Assembly: GCA_041397765.1 (NCBI GenBank)
Contig: JAWKWA010000033.1
Location: 1-20,083, forward strand
Length of the DNA: 20,083 bases
Direction of reading: 5' to 3'
DNA from: JAWKWA01 sp041397765
Lineage (GTDB): Bacteria; Pseudomonadota; Alphaproteobacteria; Rhizobiales; Hyphomicrobiaceae
Shown: piece after piece, positions 13,289 to 20,083 of the stretch
How positions within the stretch are numbered: the stretch's first letter is position 1
Layout of the letters: each line of letters opens with the position of its first letter
Translations under genes and position numbers: made by a program
The notes under the pieces: model-generated
Seen by the model: only the letters and a program-made list of their open reading frames with translations
Databases searched by the model: none
Told to the model about the DNA's origin: nothing

Positions 13289-14340
13289 CCAGTCCCGAGA
13301 GCCGGCGCGGTCCGCGCGTGTTCGATCCCGACGATCCCGGCGTCGAGACGGCATCGCCCGAGGCGACGCTCGACCGCGATGCGCTCGGTGAGAGCGCGCT
13401 CGACGGAGAGGCGCTGCCGGAGGGCACCGCGCCCGCACGCATCCCGACCGCTGCCGATCTCGAGCGGGGTCTTGGCTGGGGTGCGGTGCTGGTATCGTCG
13501 ATCGCCGGGCTGATGGCGATGTCGGCGGGGATCTGGATCTGGAACTTCGTGTCGGGGCTGCTCGTCCGGCAGGACTGGATCGGCTGGACCGCCGTCGCGC
13601 TCGCGGGGCTCGCGGGGCTCGCCGCGGCGATGCTGATCGGTGGCGAGATCGTCGGCATCTTCCGGCTGCGGCGCCTGAGGCGGCTGCGGAACGATGCGGA
13701 GGACGCGCTTGCAGAAGGTGACGCCAAGGCCGCACGCGAGGCCGCCCGGCAGATCGCGGCCTTGCAGCGGGGACGCGAGGAGGTGGCCTGGGCGCTCGCA
13801 CGCTATCGCCGGCACGAAGCCGACGTGACGGACGCGCGCGAGCGGCTCGCCCTCCTCGACCGCGAGCTCATGGTGCCGGTCGACCAGATGGCGCGGCGTC
13901 TCGTGGCACGCTCGGCCAAGAACGTCTCGATGGTGACGACGATCAGCCCGGCCGCGCTCGTCGATGTCGGCTATGTGCTGTTCGAGAACCTGCGCATGAT
14001 GCGGCGGATCGCGGCGCTCTATGGCGGGCGGCCCGGGCTCGTCGGCCTCTATCGGCTGTCGCGCCTCGTGCTCGGCCATATGATCCTGACGGGCGGGCTC
14101 GCACTCACCGACGACTTCCTGCCACAGGCGCTCGGCCAGGGCCTCGCCGCGCGACTCTCGTTCCGCTTCGGCCAGGGCCTCTTCAACGGATCGCTGACGG
14201 CGCGCATCGGCTGCGCGGCGATCGAGGTGAGCCGGCCCTTGCCCTTCATCGAGGCGAGGCCGCCGCGCTACCGCGATCTGGCAAAGGAGGTGGCCGGCAG
14301 CCTCATCACGCGCGAGACGCCACCGAAGGGCGGGCGCTGA
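13285..14340 (+). CDS. ycjF: YcjF-family (DUF697) inner-membrane protein
   Basis: The 351-residue protein starts at ATG 13285, overlapping the ycjX stop by ATGA. After an acidic, disordered N-terminus (1-60) come two membrane helices, about 64-92 and 99-124. A basic linker RLRRLRRLRND and a coiled-coil-like helical stretch (130-195) follow. The DUF697 core contains SAKNVSMVTTISPAALVDVGYVLFENLRMMRRIA, then the LILTGG and GQGLAARLSFRFGQGLFNG segments. YcjX and YcjF are a conserved pair, in enterobacteria part of the phage-shock response; their molecular job is not settled. Overlap and order support one operon. If ycjX is truly frameshifted, ribosome coupling to this gene would be reduced. Confidence 0.92.
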   Translation: MTSPESRRGPRVFDPDDPGVETASPEATLDRDALGESALDGEALPEGTAPARIPTAADLERGLGWGAVLVSSIAGLMAMSAGIWIWNFVSGLLVRQDWIGWTAVALAGLAGLAAAMLIGGEIVGIFRLRRLRRLRNDAEDALAEGDAKAAREAARQIAALQRGREEVAWALARYRRHEADVTDARERLALLDRELMVPVDQMARRLVARSAKNVSMVTTISPAALVDVGYVLFENLRMMRRIAALYGGRPGLVGLYRLSRLVLGHMILTGGLALTDDFLPQALGQGLAARLSFRFGQGLFNGSLTARIGCAAIEVSRPLPFIEARPPRYRDLAKEVAGSLITRETPPKGGR

Positions 14341-14627
14341 GGCTCATGCCGCAGACTGTCCCCAGCAGGGCGACAGCGGTCTCTCGGCCGGCTTCCGGCT
14401 CGCCCCTACCCAAAGGGTCACTTGTCGTCCATAGTCTCGCCCGGCCGCGAGGAGGCGCTCGTCGCGCCGAGACCTGACGCCGCCGGCAACGACGACAACC
14501 GCAATGCGACCAACGGCGACATGAACGACGACGACTGCCCTCACAACGAAACTGCGGCGCACATATCGACGGGCTCGACCGGCCGGAGCGGACCGGCGCG
14601 GCGGCATGCGGTTGAGGAGACCGGCCG
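14341..14627. other. Gap upstream of the polyamine transport operon
   Basis: No gene, clear riboswitch or strong promoter can be recognised in these 287 bases. The operon promoter must be here or read through from ycjF. A CATAGTCT sequence near 14430 could be a weak -10. Confidence 0.35.
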
Positions 14628-15791
14628 ATGCTGACGCGCGATCGCGGCGCGGCGATTGCGCAGGCAGGCACGACGGCACCCGAGGTGATCGCATTCCGCG
14701 GCGTCACCAAACGATACGGCAACGTCACCGCCGTCGCCGGCATCGATCTGTCGATCGAGCAGGGGGCGTTCGTCTCGATCCTCGGACCGTCCGGTTGCGG
14801 CAAGACGACGAGCCTCAGGATGATCGCCGGCTTCGAGCAGCCGAGCGCCGGGGCGGTGCTGATCGACGGCGTCGACGTGACCGGGGTCCCCGCCTATCGC
14901 CGGCCGGTCAACATGGTGTTCCAGCACTATGCGCTGTTTCCGCACCTCAACGTCTTCGACAATCTCGCCTATGGGCTGCGCCAGCGGGCGCCGCGGCCGG
15001 ACACGGCGGAGATCCGGCGCCGTGTCGCCGAGACGCTCGAGCTCGTGCGCCTCGGCGGGCTCGAGGCGCGCCGGACGTCGGAGCTGTCGGGCGGGCAGCA
15101 GCAGCGTGTGGCGCTCGCCCGGGCGCTCATCAACAAGCCGCGCGTGCTCCTCCTCGACGAGCCGCTCGCCGCACTCGATCGCAAGCTCAGGCGCGACATG
15201 CAGATCGAGCTGCAGAACCTGCAGCGCAATGTCGGCATCACCTTCGTGCTCGTGACCCACGACCAGGAGGAGGCGCTGTCGATGTCGGATCGCGTCTGCA
15301 TCATGCGGGAGGGCCGCATCGTGCAGGCAGGGGCGCCGCGCACGCTCTATGACGAGCCGGTGAACCGCTACGTGGCGGATTTCGTCGGCAAGTCGAACTT
15401 CCTTGCCGCGCGGCTGCGCAGCCTCGATGCGACGGGCGCGGGCGAGGTCGTGCTCGACGGCGGCGGGCGCATGCCGGCCCGGCTGTCGCCCGGCGCGGCA
15501 AGACCGGCAACGGGCGAGCCCGTGGTGGTCGCGGTGCGCCCCGAGGTCGTCGCCATGGCCCGCAGCGCCGACGGCTTCGGCGACATCGCCATGACGCCCA
15601 TTGCCGCCGTGATCCGCAATCGCATCTTTCTCGGCGAGCACACCGAGTATCTGATCGAGGCCGAGGGCCTCGGCGAGCTTCTCGTCTTGACGCCAAAGCG
15701 GCTCGAGACGGAAACAGGCGGCTTCCTGCCCGGGGACCTGGCACATGTCGCCTGGCCAGGCGGGGCCGCGCTCATCCTGCCCGACAATTAG
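14628..15791 (+). CDS. potA: Polyamine ABC transporter, ATP-binding subunit
   Basis: The protein has 387 residues. The ATPase core shows Walker A GPSGCGKTT (53-61), Q-loop Gln99 (VFQHYALFPH), signature LSGGQ (153-157), Walker B LLLDEP (174-179) and switch His211 (VTHDQEEA). The C-terminal part from about 245 is a TOBE-type regulatory domain (VGKSNFLAARL, VAVRPEVV), as in PotA-like subunits of the spermidine/putrescine class. It powers import at the inner membrane with the two permeases downstream. ATG 14628 sits after GAGGAGACCGG. It is the first gene of the potA-potD-potB-potC set. The ligand (putrescine, spermidine or a related compound) is inferred from family and from the glutamine-synthetase-like gene at the end. 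Confidence 0.93.
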   Translation: MLTRDRGAAIAQAGTTAPEVIAFRGVTKRYGNVTAVAGIDLSIEQGAFVSILGPSGCGKTTSLRMIAGFEQPSAGAVLIDGVDVTGVPAYRRPVNMVFQHYALFPHLNVFDNLAYGLRQRAPRPDTAEIRRRVAETLELVRLGGLEARRTSELSGGQQQRVALARALINKPRVLLLDEPLAALDRKLRRDMQIELQNLQRNVGITFVLVTHDQEEALSMSDRVCIMREGRIVQAGAPRTLYDEPVNRYVADFVGKSNFLAARLRSLDATGAGEVVLDGGGRMPARLSPGAARPATGEPVVVAVRPEVVAMARSADGFGDIAMTPIAAVIRNRIFLGEHTEYLIEAEGLGELLVLTPKRLETETGGFLPGDLAHVAWPGGAALILPDN

Positions 15792-15808
15792 AGGAGGAAA
15801 CGACAGCC

Positions 15809-16969
15809 ATGACGAAGAAGCATTGGGAGAACCGGCCGATCTCGGCTGATGAGCTGATGAGCGAGCTGCGCCGCTTTCAGAAGGGCTCGGTGTCGCGCCG
15901 CCACTTCCTCGGCGTCACCGGCCTTGGCGCCGCCGCTGCCGTGCTCGGCTCGGCCGTGCCTCTGCTCAAGCCGCGCCGTGCCTATGGCGCGCTGTCGGGC
16001 ACCGTGAACCTCACCACCTGGCCCAACTACCACAACCAGCAGAATCTCGACGACTTCACCGCCAAGACCGGCGTGAAGGTCAATATGAGCGTGTTCGGCT
16101 CCAACGAGGAGATGCTCGCCAAGCTGCAGGCGGGCTCGACGGGCTGGGACGTGCTGGTGCCGACCAATTACACGATCTCGACCTACAAGGATCTCGATCT
16201 CATCGAGCCGCTCGAGCTCGCCAAGCTGCCGAACTACGACGCCGGCACGCAGGATCAGCGCTTCACCGGCGAGGGCACGATCGGCGGCACGGTCTATGCG
16301 GTGCCGAAGAACTGGGGCACCACGGGCTATGTCATCAACTCGAAGAAGGTGACGCAGAACCCGACCACATGGAAGGAGTTCTGGGATCTGACGCAGGGCC
16401 CGCTGTCGGGCCGCGTGATGGTGCACGACTACCAGCTCACCACCATCGGCAACGCGCTCAAGTATTTCGGCTACTCGTTCAACTCGATCGACGAGAGGGA
16501 GCTTGCCGAGGCCGAGAAGCTGATGATCGCCGCCAAGCCGCACCTGTTCGCCATCAACTCCGACTACCAGCCCTCGATGCGCAACGGCGATGCCTGGGTG
16601 TCGGTGTGCTGGACGGGCGACGGCACGCAGCTCCACCGCGACATGCCGGAGATGCAGTATGTGCTCGGCAAGGAGGGCGGCGAGATCTGGACGGACTACT
16701 TCGCCGTGCCCAAGGGCGCGCCGAACCGCGAGGCCGCCTATGCGCTCATCGACCATCTGCTGACGCCCGAGGTCAATGCGCGCGAGGTGCAGGCGCACGG
16801 CTATCCCTCGACCGACAGCCGGACCAACGCGCTCCTGCCCAAGGAGATCCTCGAGAACCCGATCCTCTACCCGGCGAAGGACCTGCTCGATCCGCTCGAG
16901 TTCGGCGCGGCGGCGACGCTGACCAATCCGCTGCGGGCCGAGATCATGGCGCGCTTCAAGGCGGCATGA
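15809..16969 (+). CDS. potD: Periplasmic polyamine-binding protein (PotD-like), Tat-exported
   Basis: The 386-residue substrate-binding protein carries a twin-arginine signal: SRRHFLG at 29-35, then a hydrophobic stretch and a cleavage site probably near residue 60. The long N-region (28 residues) is unusual but occurs in Tat substrates. The mature protein begins with TVNLTTWPNYHNQQNLDDFTAKTGVKV and continues with GWDVLVPTNYTI, VPKNWGTTGYVIN and WTDYFAVPKGAPN, all typical of PotD/PotF-type proteins. GGAGG lies 11 bases upstream of the ATG, a strong site that fits the high expression needed for a binding protein. A stable hairpin follows the gene, which may favour higher levels than for the permeases. 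Confidence 0.93.
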   Translation: MTKKHWENRPISADELMSELRRFQKGSVSRRHFLGVTGLGAAAAVLGSAVPLLKPRRAYGALSGTVNLTTWPNYHNQQNLDDFTAKTGVKVNMSVFGSNEEMLAKLQAGSTGWDVLVPTNYTISTYKDLDLIEPLELAKLPNYDAGTQDQRFTGEGTIGGTVYAVPKNWGTTGYVINSKKVTQNPTTWKEFWDLTQGPLSGRVMVHDYQLTTIGNALKYFGYSFNSIDERELAEAEKLMIAAKPHLFAINSDYQPSMRNGDAWVSVCWTGDGTQLHRDMPEMQYVLGKEGGEIWTDYFAVPKGAPNREAAYALIDHLLTPEVNAREVQAHGYPSTDSRTNALLPKEILENPILYPAKDLLDPLEFGAAATLTNPLRAEIMARFKAA

Positions 16970-17002
16970 CGCCGGAGGCCGGCAGCATCCGGCCGCATGT
17001 TC

Positions 17003-17035
17003 GACCGGGAGGAGCCTGTTCCGGCCCTCCCGGTC
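17003..17035 (+). terminator. Strong intercistronic hairpin between potD and potB
   Basis: GACCGGGAGG (17003-17012) is a perfect complement of CCTCCCGGTC (17026-17035), with a further GCC/GGC inner stem. There is no U-run, so it is more likely an mRNA-stabilising or partial terminator element that raises potD expression over potB and potC. Confidence 0.6.
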
Positions 17036-17081
17036 CCACGCTTGCGACAGACGGGCGATCGACTGAGCAGGGACCGCAACG

Positions 17082-17948
17082 GTGCAGACAGGCAAGGGTC
17101 AGGGACGATCGCGACTGACGACGGTGCTGCTCATCGCGCCCGCCGGTCTGTTCTTCCTCTTCCTCCTCGTCGCGCCGCTCGTCGTCGTCCTCGTCTACTC
17201 GTTCGGCGAGCGGGCGCCGGCCGGGGGCTATCAGGCCGCGTTCACCTTCGCCAACTATCTGAACCTGCCGGCCCGCGCGACCGCCTTCACCAACACGCTG
17301 ACACTCGCCCCGCTCGCGACGCTCCTGACCGTCCTCGTCGCCTATCCGATGGCCTACTTCCTCGCGGTCAAGGCCGATCCGCGCTGGCGGCTCCTACTGC
17401 TGGTGCTCGCCATCGCACCGTTCTGGACGAGCCAGCTCTTGCGTTACTACGCCTGGATGATGATCCTCGGCTCGCGCGGCATCCCCTCCTGGCTGGAGCT
17501 CGTCGGGATCGTCGACCTCAGGATCATCAACACGCCGGCCGCGGTCATGATCGGTGCGGTCTACGGCTTTCTGCCGCTGATGATCCCGCCGATCTATGTG
17601 AGCCTGGAAAAGCTCGACAAACGTCTCATCGAGGCGTCGGCCGATCTGGGGGCGACGCCTGTCGGCACGTTCCTGCAGGTCACGCTGCCGCTGTCACTGC
17701 CGGGCGTGGCGACCGGCTCGATGCTCGTCTTCATCCTGCTGATGGGCGACTACATCCTGCCGCAGTTCCTCGGCGGGGGTAAGGTGTTCTTCATCGGCAA
17801 TGCACTGGTCGACCTCTTCCTGCAATCGCGCAACTGGCCCTATGGCGCGGCCGTGTCGGTGGCACTCGTCGCCATCATGTTCGTGACGATCGCGCTCTAC
17901 ATGCGCTTCATCCTCGGCCGCGACGAGCGGCGCACCGAGCTCGTGTGA
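17082..17948 (+). CDS. potB: Polyamine ABC transporter permease (PotB-like)
   Basis: The 288-residue inner-membrane protein starts at GTG 17082, with CAGGGA upstream. It has six predicted helices, beginning with TTVLLIAPAGLFFLFLLVAP at 13-32. The cytoplasmic coupling loop that contacts the ATPase is EASADLGATPVGTFLQVTLP at 184-203, a clear EAA motif. The segment TNTLTLAPLATLLTVLVAYP, just after residue 69, is the usual start of the permease core. It forms the channel with PotC. It lies 112 bases after potD and seven before potC. Confidence 0.93.
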   Translation: MQTGKGQGRSRLTTVLLIAPAGLFFLFLLVAPLVVVLVYSFGERAPAGGYQAAFTFANYLNLPARATAFTNTLTLAPLATLLTVLVAYPMAYFLAVKADPRWRLLLLVLAIAPFWTSQLLRYYAWMMILGSRGIPSWLELVGIVDLRIINTPAAVMIGAVYGFLPLMIPPIYVSLEKLDKRLIEASADLGATPVGTFLQVTLPLSLPGVATGSMLVFILLMGDYILPQFLGGGKVFFIGNALVDLFLQSRNWPYGAAVSVALVAIMFVTIALYMRFILGRDERRTELV

Positions 17949-17955
17949 GGTCGCG

Positions 17956-18777
17956 ATGCGCATCTACGCACTCCTCGTCTACCTGTTCCTCTATGCACCG
18001 ATCGCGCTGATCGTCGGCTTCTCGTTCAATTCGGGCCGCTATGCGATGGACTGGCAGGGCTTCTCGCTCGCCTGGTACGGCGTCGCCTTCTCCAACGACT
18101 TGATCGTGCGGGCGCTGACGACGAGCCTCGCGATCGCGCTGACGACGGCGGTGCTCGCCTCGATCATCGGCACGATGGCGGCCCTTGGTCTGGAGCGCAC
18201 GAGCGGCCTCGTGCGCCAGGCGTTCGACGCTCTCATCTATATCGCGATCATGGTGCCGGGCGTGGTCATCGGCATCGCCACGCTCATCGCCTTCGTACAG
18301 CTCTTCGATATCGTCAATCCGGCGCTCGAAGGATTGATGGGCGTGCGGGTGCAGATGGGCGCCTGGACCGTGGTGGCGGCGCATGTGCTGTTCAATATCG
18401 CCGTCGTCGTGCTCATCGTCCGGGCCCGTCTCTCCGGCCTCGACCGCAGCCTCGTGGAAGCGTCGGAGGATCTCTATGCGACGCCCTGGGGCACTTTCCG
18501 CCAGGTGGTGCTGCCGCTGCTCGCGCCTGCCATCGTCGCGGGATTTCTCATCTCCTTCACGTTCTCGTTCGAGGACTTCATCATCGCCTTCTTCGTCGCC
18601 GGTCCCGATACGACGCTGCCGATCTATGTCTTCTCCTCGATCCGCCGTGGCGTCACGCCCGAGATCAACGCCGTCGGCACGGTCGTGCTCATCAGCTCGC
18701 TCGCCCTCATGCTGACGGCACAGCTCTTGATGCGGACTTCGGGCGAGCGGGCGAAGCGCCGGCAAACCGAAGGCTGA
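17956..18777 (+). CDS. potC: Polyamine ABC transporter permease (PotC-like)
   Basis: The 273-residue inner-membrane protein has about six helices: the first at 5-22 (ALLVYLFLYAPIALIVGF), others around 55-77, 93-118, 135-157, 190-212 and 240-262. FNSGRYAMDWQGFSLAWY at 24-41 is typical of PotC-type subunits. The EAA coupling loop is EASEDLYATPWGTFRQVVLP at 168-187. The start follows the potB stop by seven bases, with GAGGTCGCG between, so translation is closely linked. It is the second transmembrane half of the importer. Confidence 0.93.
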   Translation: MRIYALLVYLFLYAPIALIVGFSFNSGRYAMDWQGFSLAWYGVAFSNDLIVRALTTSLAIALTTAVLASIIGTMAALGLERTSGLVRQAFDALIYIAIMVPGVVIGIATLIAFVQLFDIVNPALEGLMGVRVQMGAWTVVAAHVLFNIAVVVLIVRARLSGLDRSLVEASEDLYATPWGTFRQVVLPLLAPAIVAGFLISFTFSFEDFIIAFFVAGPDTTLPIYVFSSIRRGVTPEINAVGTVVLISSLALMLTAQLLMRTSGERAKRRQTEG

Positions 18778-18847
18778 GACGAGGCGCGGGCGACCGGCTG
18801 TCTGCCGCCCGGACCGGCCGACTGGCGGCGCACTGGCCAGGGGCCAT

Positions 18848-18895
18848 GCTTGCAAGCGGGTCCGGCGGGACCTAGATTCAGATCAAATATCAAAT
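18848..18895 (+). promoter_or_regulatory. Promoter with palindrome and direct repeats before the GntR gene
   Basis: TTGCAA (18850-18855) and TAGATT (18873-18878) are exactly 17 bases apart. The -35 box lies inside the perfect palindrome GCTTGCAAGC (18848-18857). Just after the -10, two ATCAAAT copies sit head to tail (18882-18895). This layout suits autoregulation, for instance by the GntR protein itself. Confidence 0.5.
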
Positions 18896-18954
18896 GAGAG
18901 GTCGGCGGCCCGCCAGAGCCGGGCGAGACCGGCCATCCCCAGGAGTATCCAGAG

Positions 18955-19644
18955 ATGAGCGGAGCACCGGCCGGCATCCGCAAGCCATTCGCCACCAAGT
19001 CCGAATGGCTCTACGACGAGCTGAAGAAGCGCATCACCGGCGGCACGCTGAAGCCTGGCGAGCGGCTCCGCCTGACGGAGATCGCGCGCGAGTTCGGCAC
19101 GAGCGAGATGCCGGTCCGCGAAGCGTTGCGCATGCTCGACCGCGACCGGCTCGTCACCATCGAGAGCCATCGCGGCGCCGTGGTCAGCGGTCTCACCATG
19201 GAGCGCGCCGTGGAGATCATCGCGGTGCGCACGCATCTGGAGGTGCTGGCGCTCGAGGAGGCGATGCTCCGCCACACACCCGAGAGCCTCGCCGCCCTGA
19301 AGGCCATGGTCGACGAGATGGCGGCGAGCGAGGATCCCGAGCGCTTCTCCAAGCTCAATCGCGAGTTCCATACCGCGCTCTATCTGCCGGGGCCCAATGC
19401 CACGCTGAAGGCCGAGATCGAGGCCTTGTGGGACAGGCTCTGGCAGACCCGCGACGTGTCGATCTTCGCCATGGACGCCCGGCGGATCGAGGGGGCGCGG
19501 CGCGAGCATGCCGGCATCCTGGCGCGGCTGCAGGCAGGCGAAGCGCGCGAGGCACTGGAGCTGATGATCGTCCACCGCCGCGCCACGCTGAAGGCCTGGC
19601 ACGAGGCGATGGCGCGCGCGGCAAGCACGATGACCGATCACTGA
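18955..19644 (+). CDS. GntR-family transcriptional regulator, FCD (FadR) subfamily
   Basis: The 229-residue regulator has an N-terminal winged HTH at about 12-77. YDELKKRITGGTLKPGERLRLTEIAREFG is followed by MPVREALRMLDRDRLVTIE and the wing HRGAVVSG. The C-terminal FCD domain (about 82-215) shows NREFH (135-139), Glu184-His185 and His207. These match the metal- and ligand-binding positions of the subfamily, with Asn135 in place of the more usual Asp. Such proteins repress catabolic operons until a carboxylate or related effector binds. Located between potC and a glutamine-synthetase-like gene, it probably controls polyamine or glutamyl-amine metabolism. The effector is not deducible. Confidence 0.92.
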   Translation: MSGAPAGIRKPFATKSEWLYDELKKRITGGTLKPGERLRLTEIAREFGTSEMPVREALRMLDRDRLVTIESHRGAVVSGLTMERAVEIIAVRTHLEVLALEEAMLRHTPESLAALKAMVDEMAASEDPERFSKLNREFHTALYLPGPNATLKAEIEALWDRLWQTRDVSIFAMDARRIEGARREHAGILARLQAGEAREALELMIVHRRATLKAWHEAMARAASTMTDH

Positions 19645-19648
19645 GGAG

Positions 19649-19663
19649 ACGGGCGCTGCCCGT
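19649..19663 (+). terminator. Short hairpin between the GntR gene and the GS-like gene
   Basis: ACGGGC and GCCCGT form a six-base stem with a GCT loop just past the regulator stop codon. No U-run follows. It may be only a minor attenuating structure. Confidence 0.25.
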
Positions 19664-19717
19664 TGCCCGGAACCGAACCCCGCCCGCAAGCGGCAATTCA
19701 CGAGACAGGAAGCCCCG

Positions 19718-20083
19718 ATGACCGACCAGCCGCTCAAGAGCCGCCTTGCCGAGGCGCTCGGCCCCCTCGAGGCGGAGACGGTGCATGTCGGCGTGTTCGA
19801 CTATGCGGGCATGTTCCGCGAGCGACGGCTGAAGACCGCCGATTTCCTCGCCAGCGCCGAGACGGCGGTCTTCGCCAATGTGCTGGCGAAGTGGGATGTC
19901 GGCGAGGAAATCCGCTGGCCAGGCCCCTATCGCAGCGAGGAGATCGCCATCGATCCGGCTTCCGTCAGGCCCTACCCGTTCGAGGCGAAGGCCGCCGCGG
20001 TCGTTGCCGACTACCGGGGTCCGCAGGCGGAGATCATGCCGCGCCAGGTGCTGCGCCGGCAGATCGAGCGGGCGGCCGGGCTC
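19718..20083 (+). CDS. Glutamine synthetase family protein, N-terminal part (PuuA-like), cut by window end
   Basis: The frame from ATG 19718 (AGGA seven bases upstream) is open to the window end, giving 122 residues. It begins MTDQPLKSRLAEALGPLEAE, then VHVGVFDYAGMFRERRLKTADFL, the beta-grasp N-domain of glutamine-synthetase-like ligases. VGEEIRWPGPYRSEEIAIDPASVRPYPFE and the PRQVLRRQIERA helix lead toward the catalytic domain, which is outside the window. With polyamine transport genes and an FCD regulator upstream, gamma-glutamylputrescine synthetase (PuuA) or a related glutamyl-amide ligase is likely. A true nitrogen-assimilating glutamine synthetase is less likely because its N-domain sequence differs. 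The active site cannot be inspected. Confidence 0.88.
   Translation, partial: MTDQPLKSRLAEALGPLEAETVHVGVFDYAGMFRERRLKTADFLASAETAVFANVLAKWDVGEEIRWPGPYRSEEIAIDPASVRPYPFEAKAAAVVADYRGPQAEIMPRQVLRRQIERAAGL

Noticed and set aside
12365..13801. Minus-strand open frame opposite ycjX/ycjF
   Set aside because: Arg/Pro/Ala-rich shadow with no domain; both plus-strand genes are recognisable.
14422..14634. Small 70-codon frame before potA
   Set aside because: Asp/Asn-rich composition, no ribosome site, overlaps the potA start, no family resemblance.

Overview
The window is high-GC DNA with short gaps, ATGA-type overlaps and frequent GTG/TTG starts. Its gene content (BolA with a CGFS glutaredoxin, a YcjX/YcjF pair, a Pot-type polyamine ABC operon with a GntR/FCD regulator, an acyl-HSL-type LuxR protein, an AlpA-type regulator) fits an alphaproteobacterium, most likely a Hyphomicrobiales (rhizobia-like) soil or plant-associated organism. 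The taxon is inferred from gene style, not from a marker gene.

Region 1 (1-691) is the end of a polyamine or amino-acid catabolic locus: the C-terminal part of a PuuC-like aldehyde dehydrogenase, then a broken PuuB-like FAD oxidoreductase that stops inside its FAD-binding glycine motif.

Region 2 (about 692-4000) looks like an accessory island or scar. It holds a small XRE-like HTH protein, a secreted protein with thrombospondin-type-3 calcium repeats overlapping a small lipoprotein, a serine resolvase translationally coupled to a stand-alone WGR-domain protein, and an AlpA/excisionase-like regulator with its own terminator. Around these are AT-rich stretches, short tandem repeats, palindromes and an apparent protein fragment.

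Region 3 (about 3960-9620) is housekeeping and metabolism: a zinc alcohol dehydrogenase convergent with a LuxR-type regulator, a repeat-rich gap between them, then bolA, grxD, a tandem PqiA-domain membrane protein and a proline-racemase-family enzyme. The last carries Ser/Thr where proline racemases have Cys/Cys.

Region 4 (9700-14340) has an ankyrin-repeat protein whose 3' end overlaps a convergent PuuB-like FAD oxidoreductase, then ycjX (interrupted by an apparent 1-base insertion) and ycjF.

Region 5 (14628-20083) is a polyamine uptake and catabolism operon in the order potA-potD-potB-potC, gntR (FCD) and the start of a glutamine-synthetase-family gene, probably a gamma-glutamylputrescine synthetase. 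Together with the FAD oxidoreductase and the aldehyde dehydrogenase these supply uptake, gamma-glutamylation, oxidation and aldehyde oxidation, the logic of the Puu pathway, but spread over three places in the window.

I found no rRNA, tRNA, CRISPR array, complete insertion sequence or replication origin. No convincing new defence system or other novel multi-gene system is visible. The least ordinary parts are the island at 692-4000, the resolvase-WGR pair with its repeat boxes, the broken ycjX frame and the Ser/Thr proline-racemase homologue.
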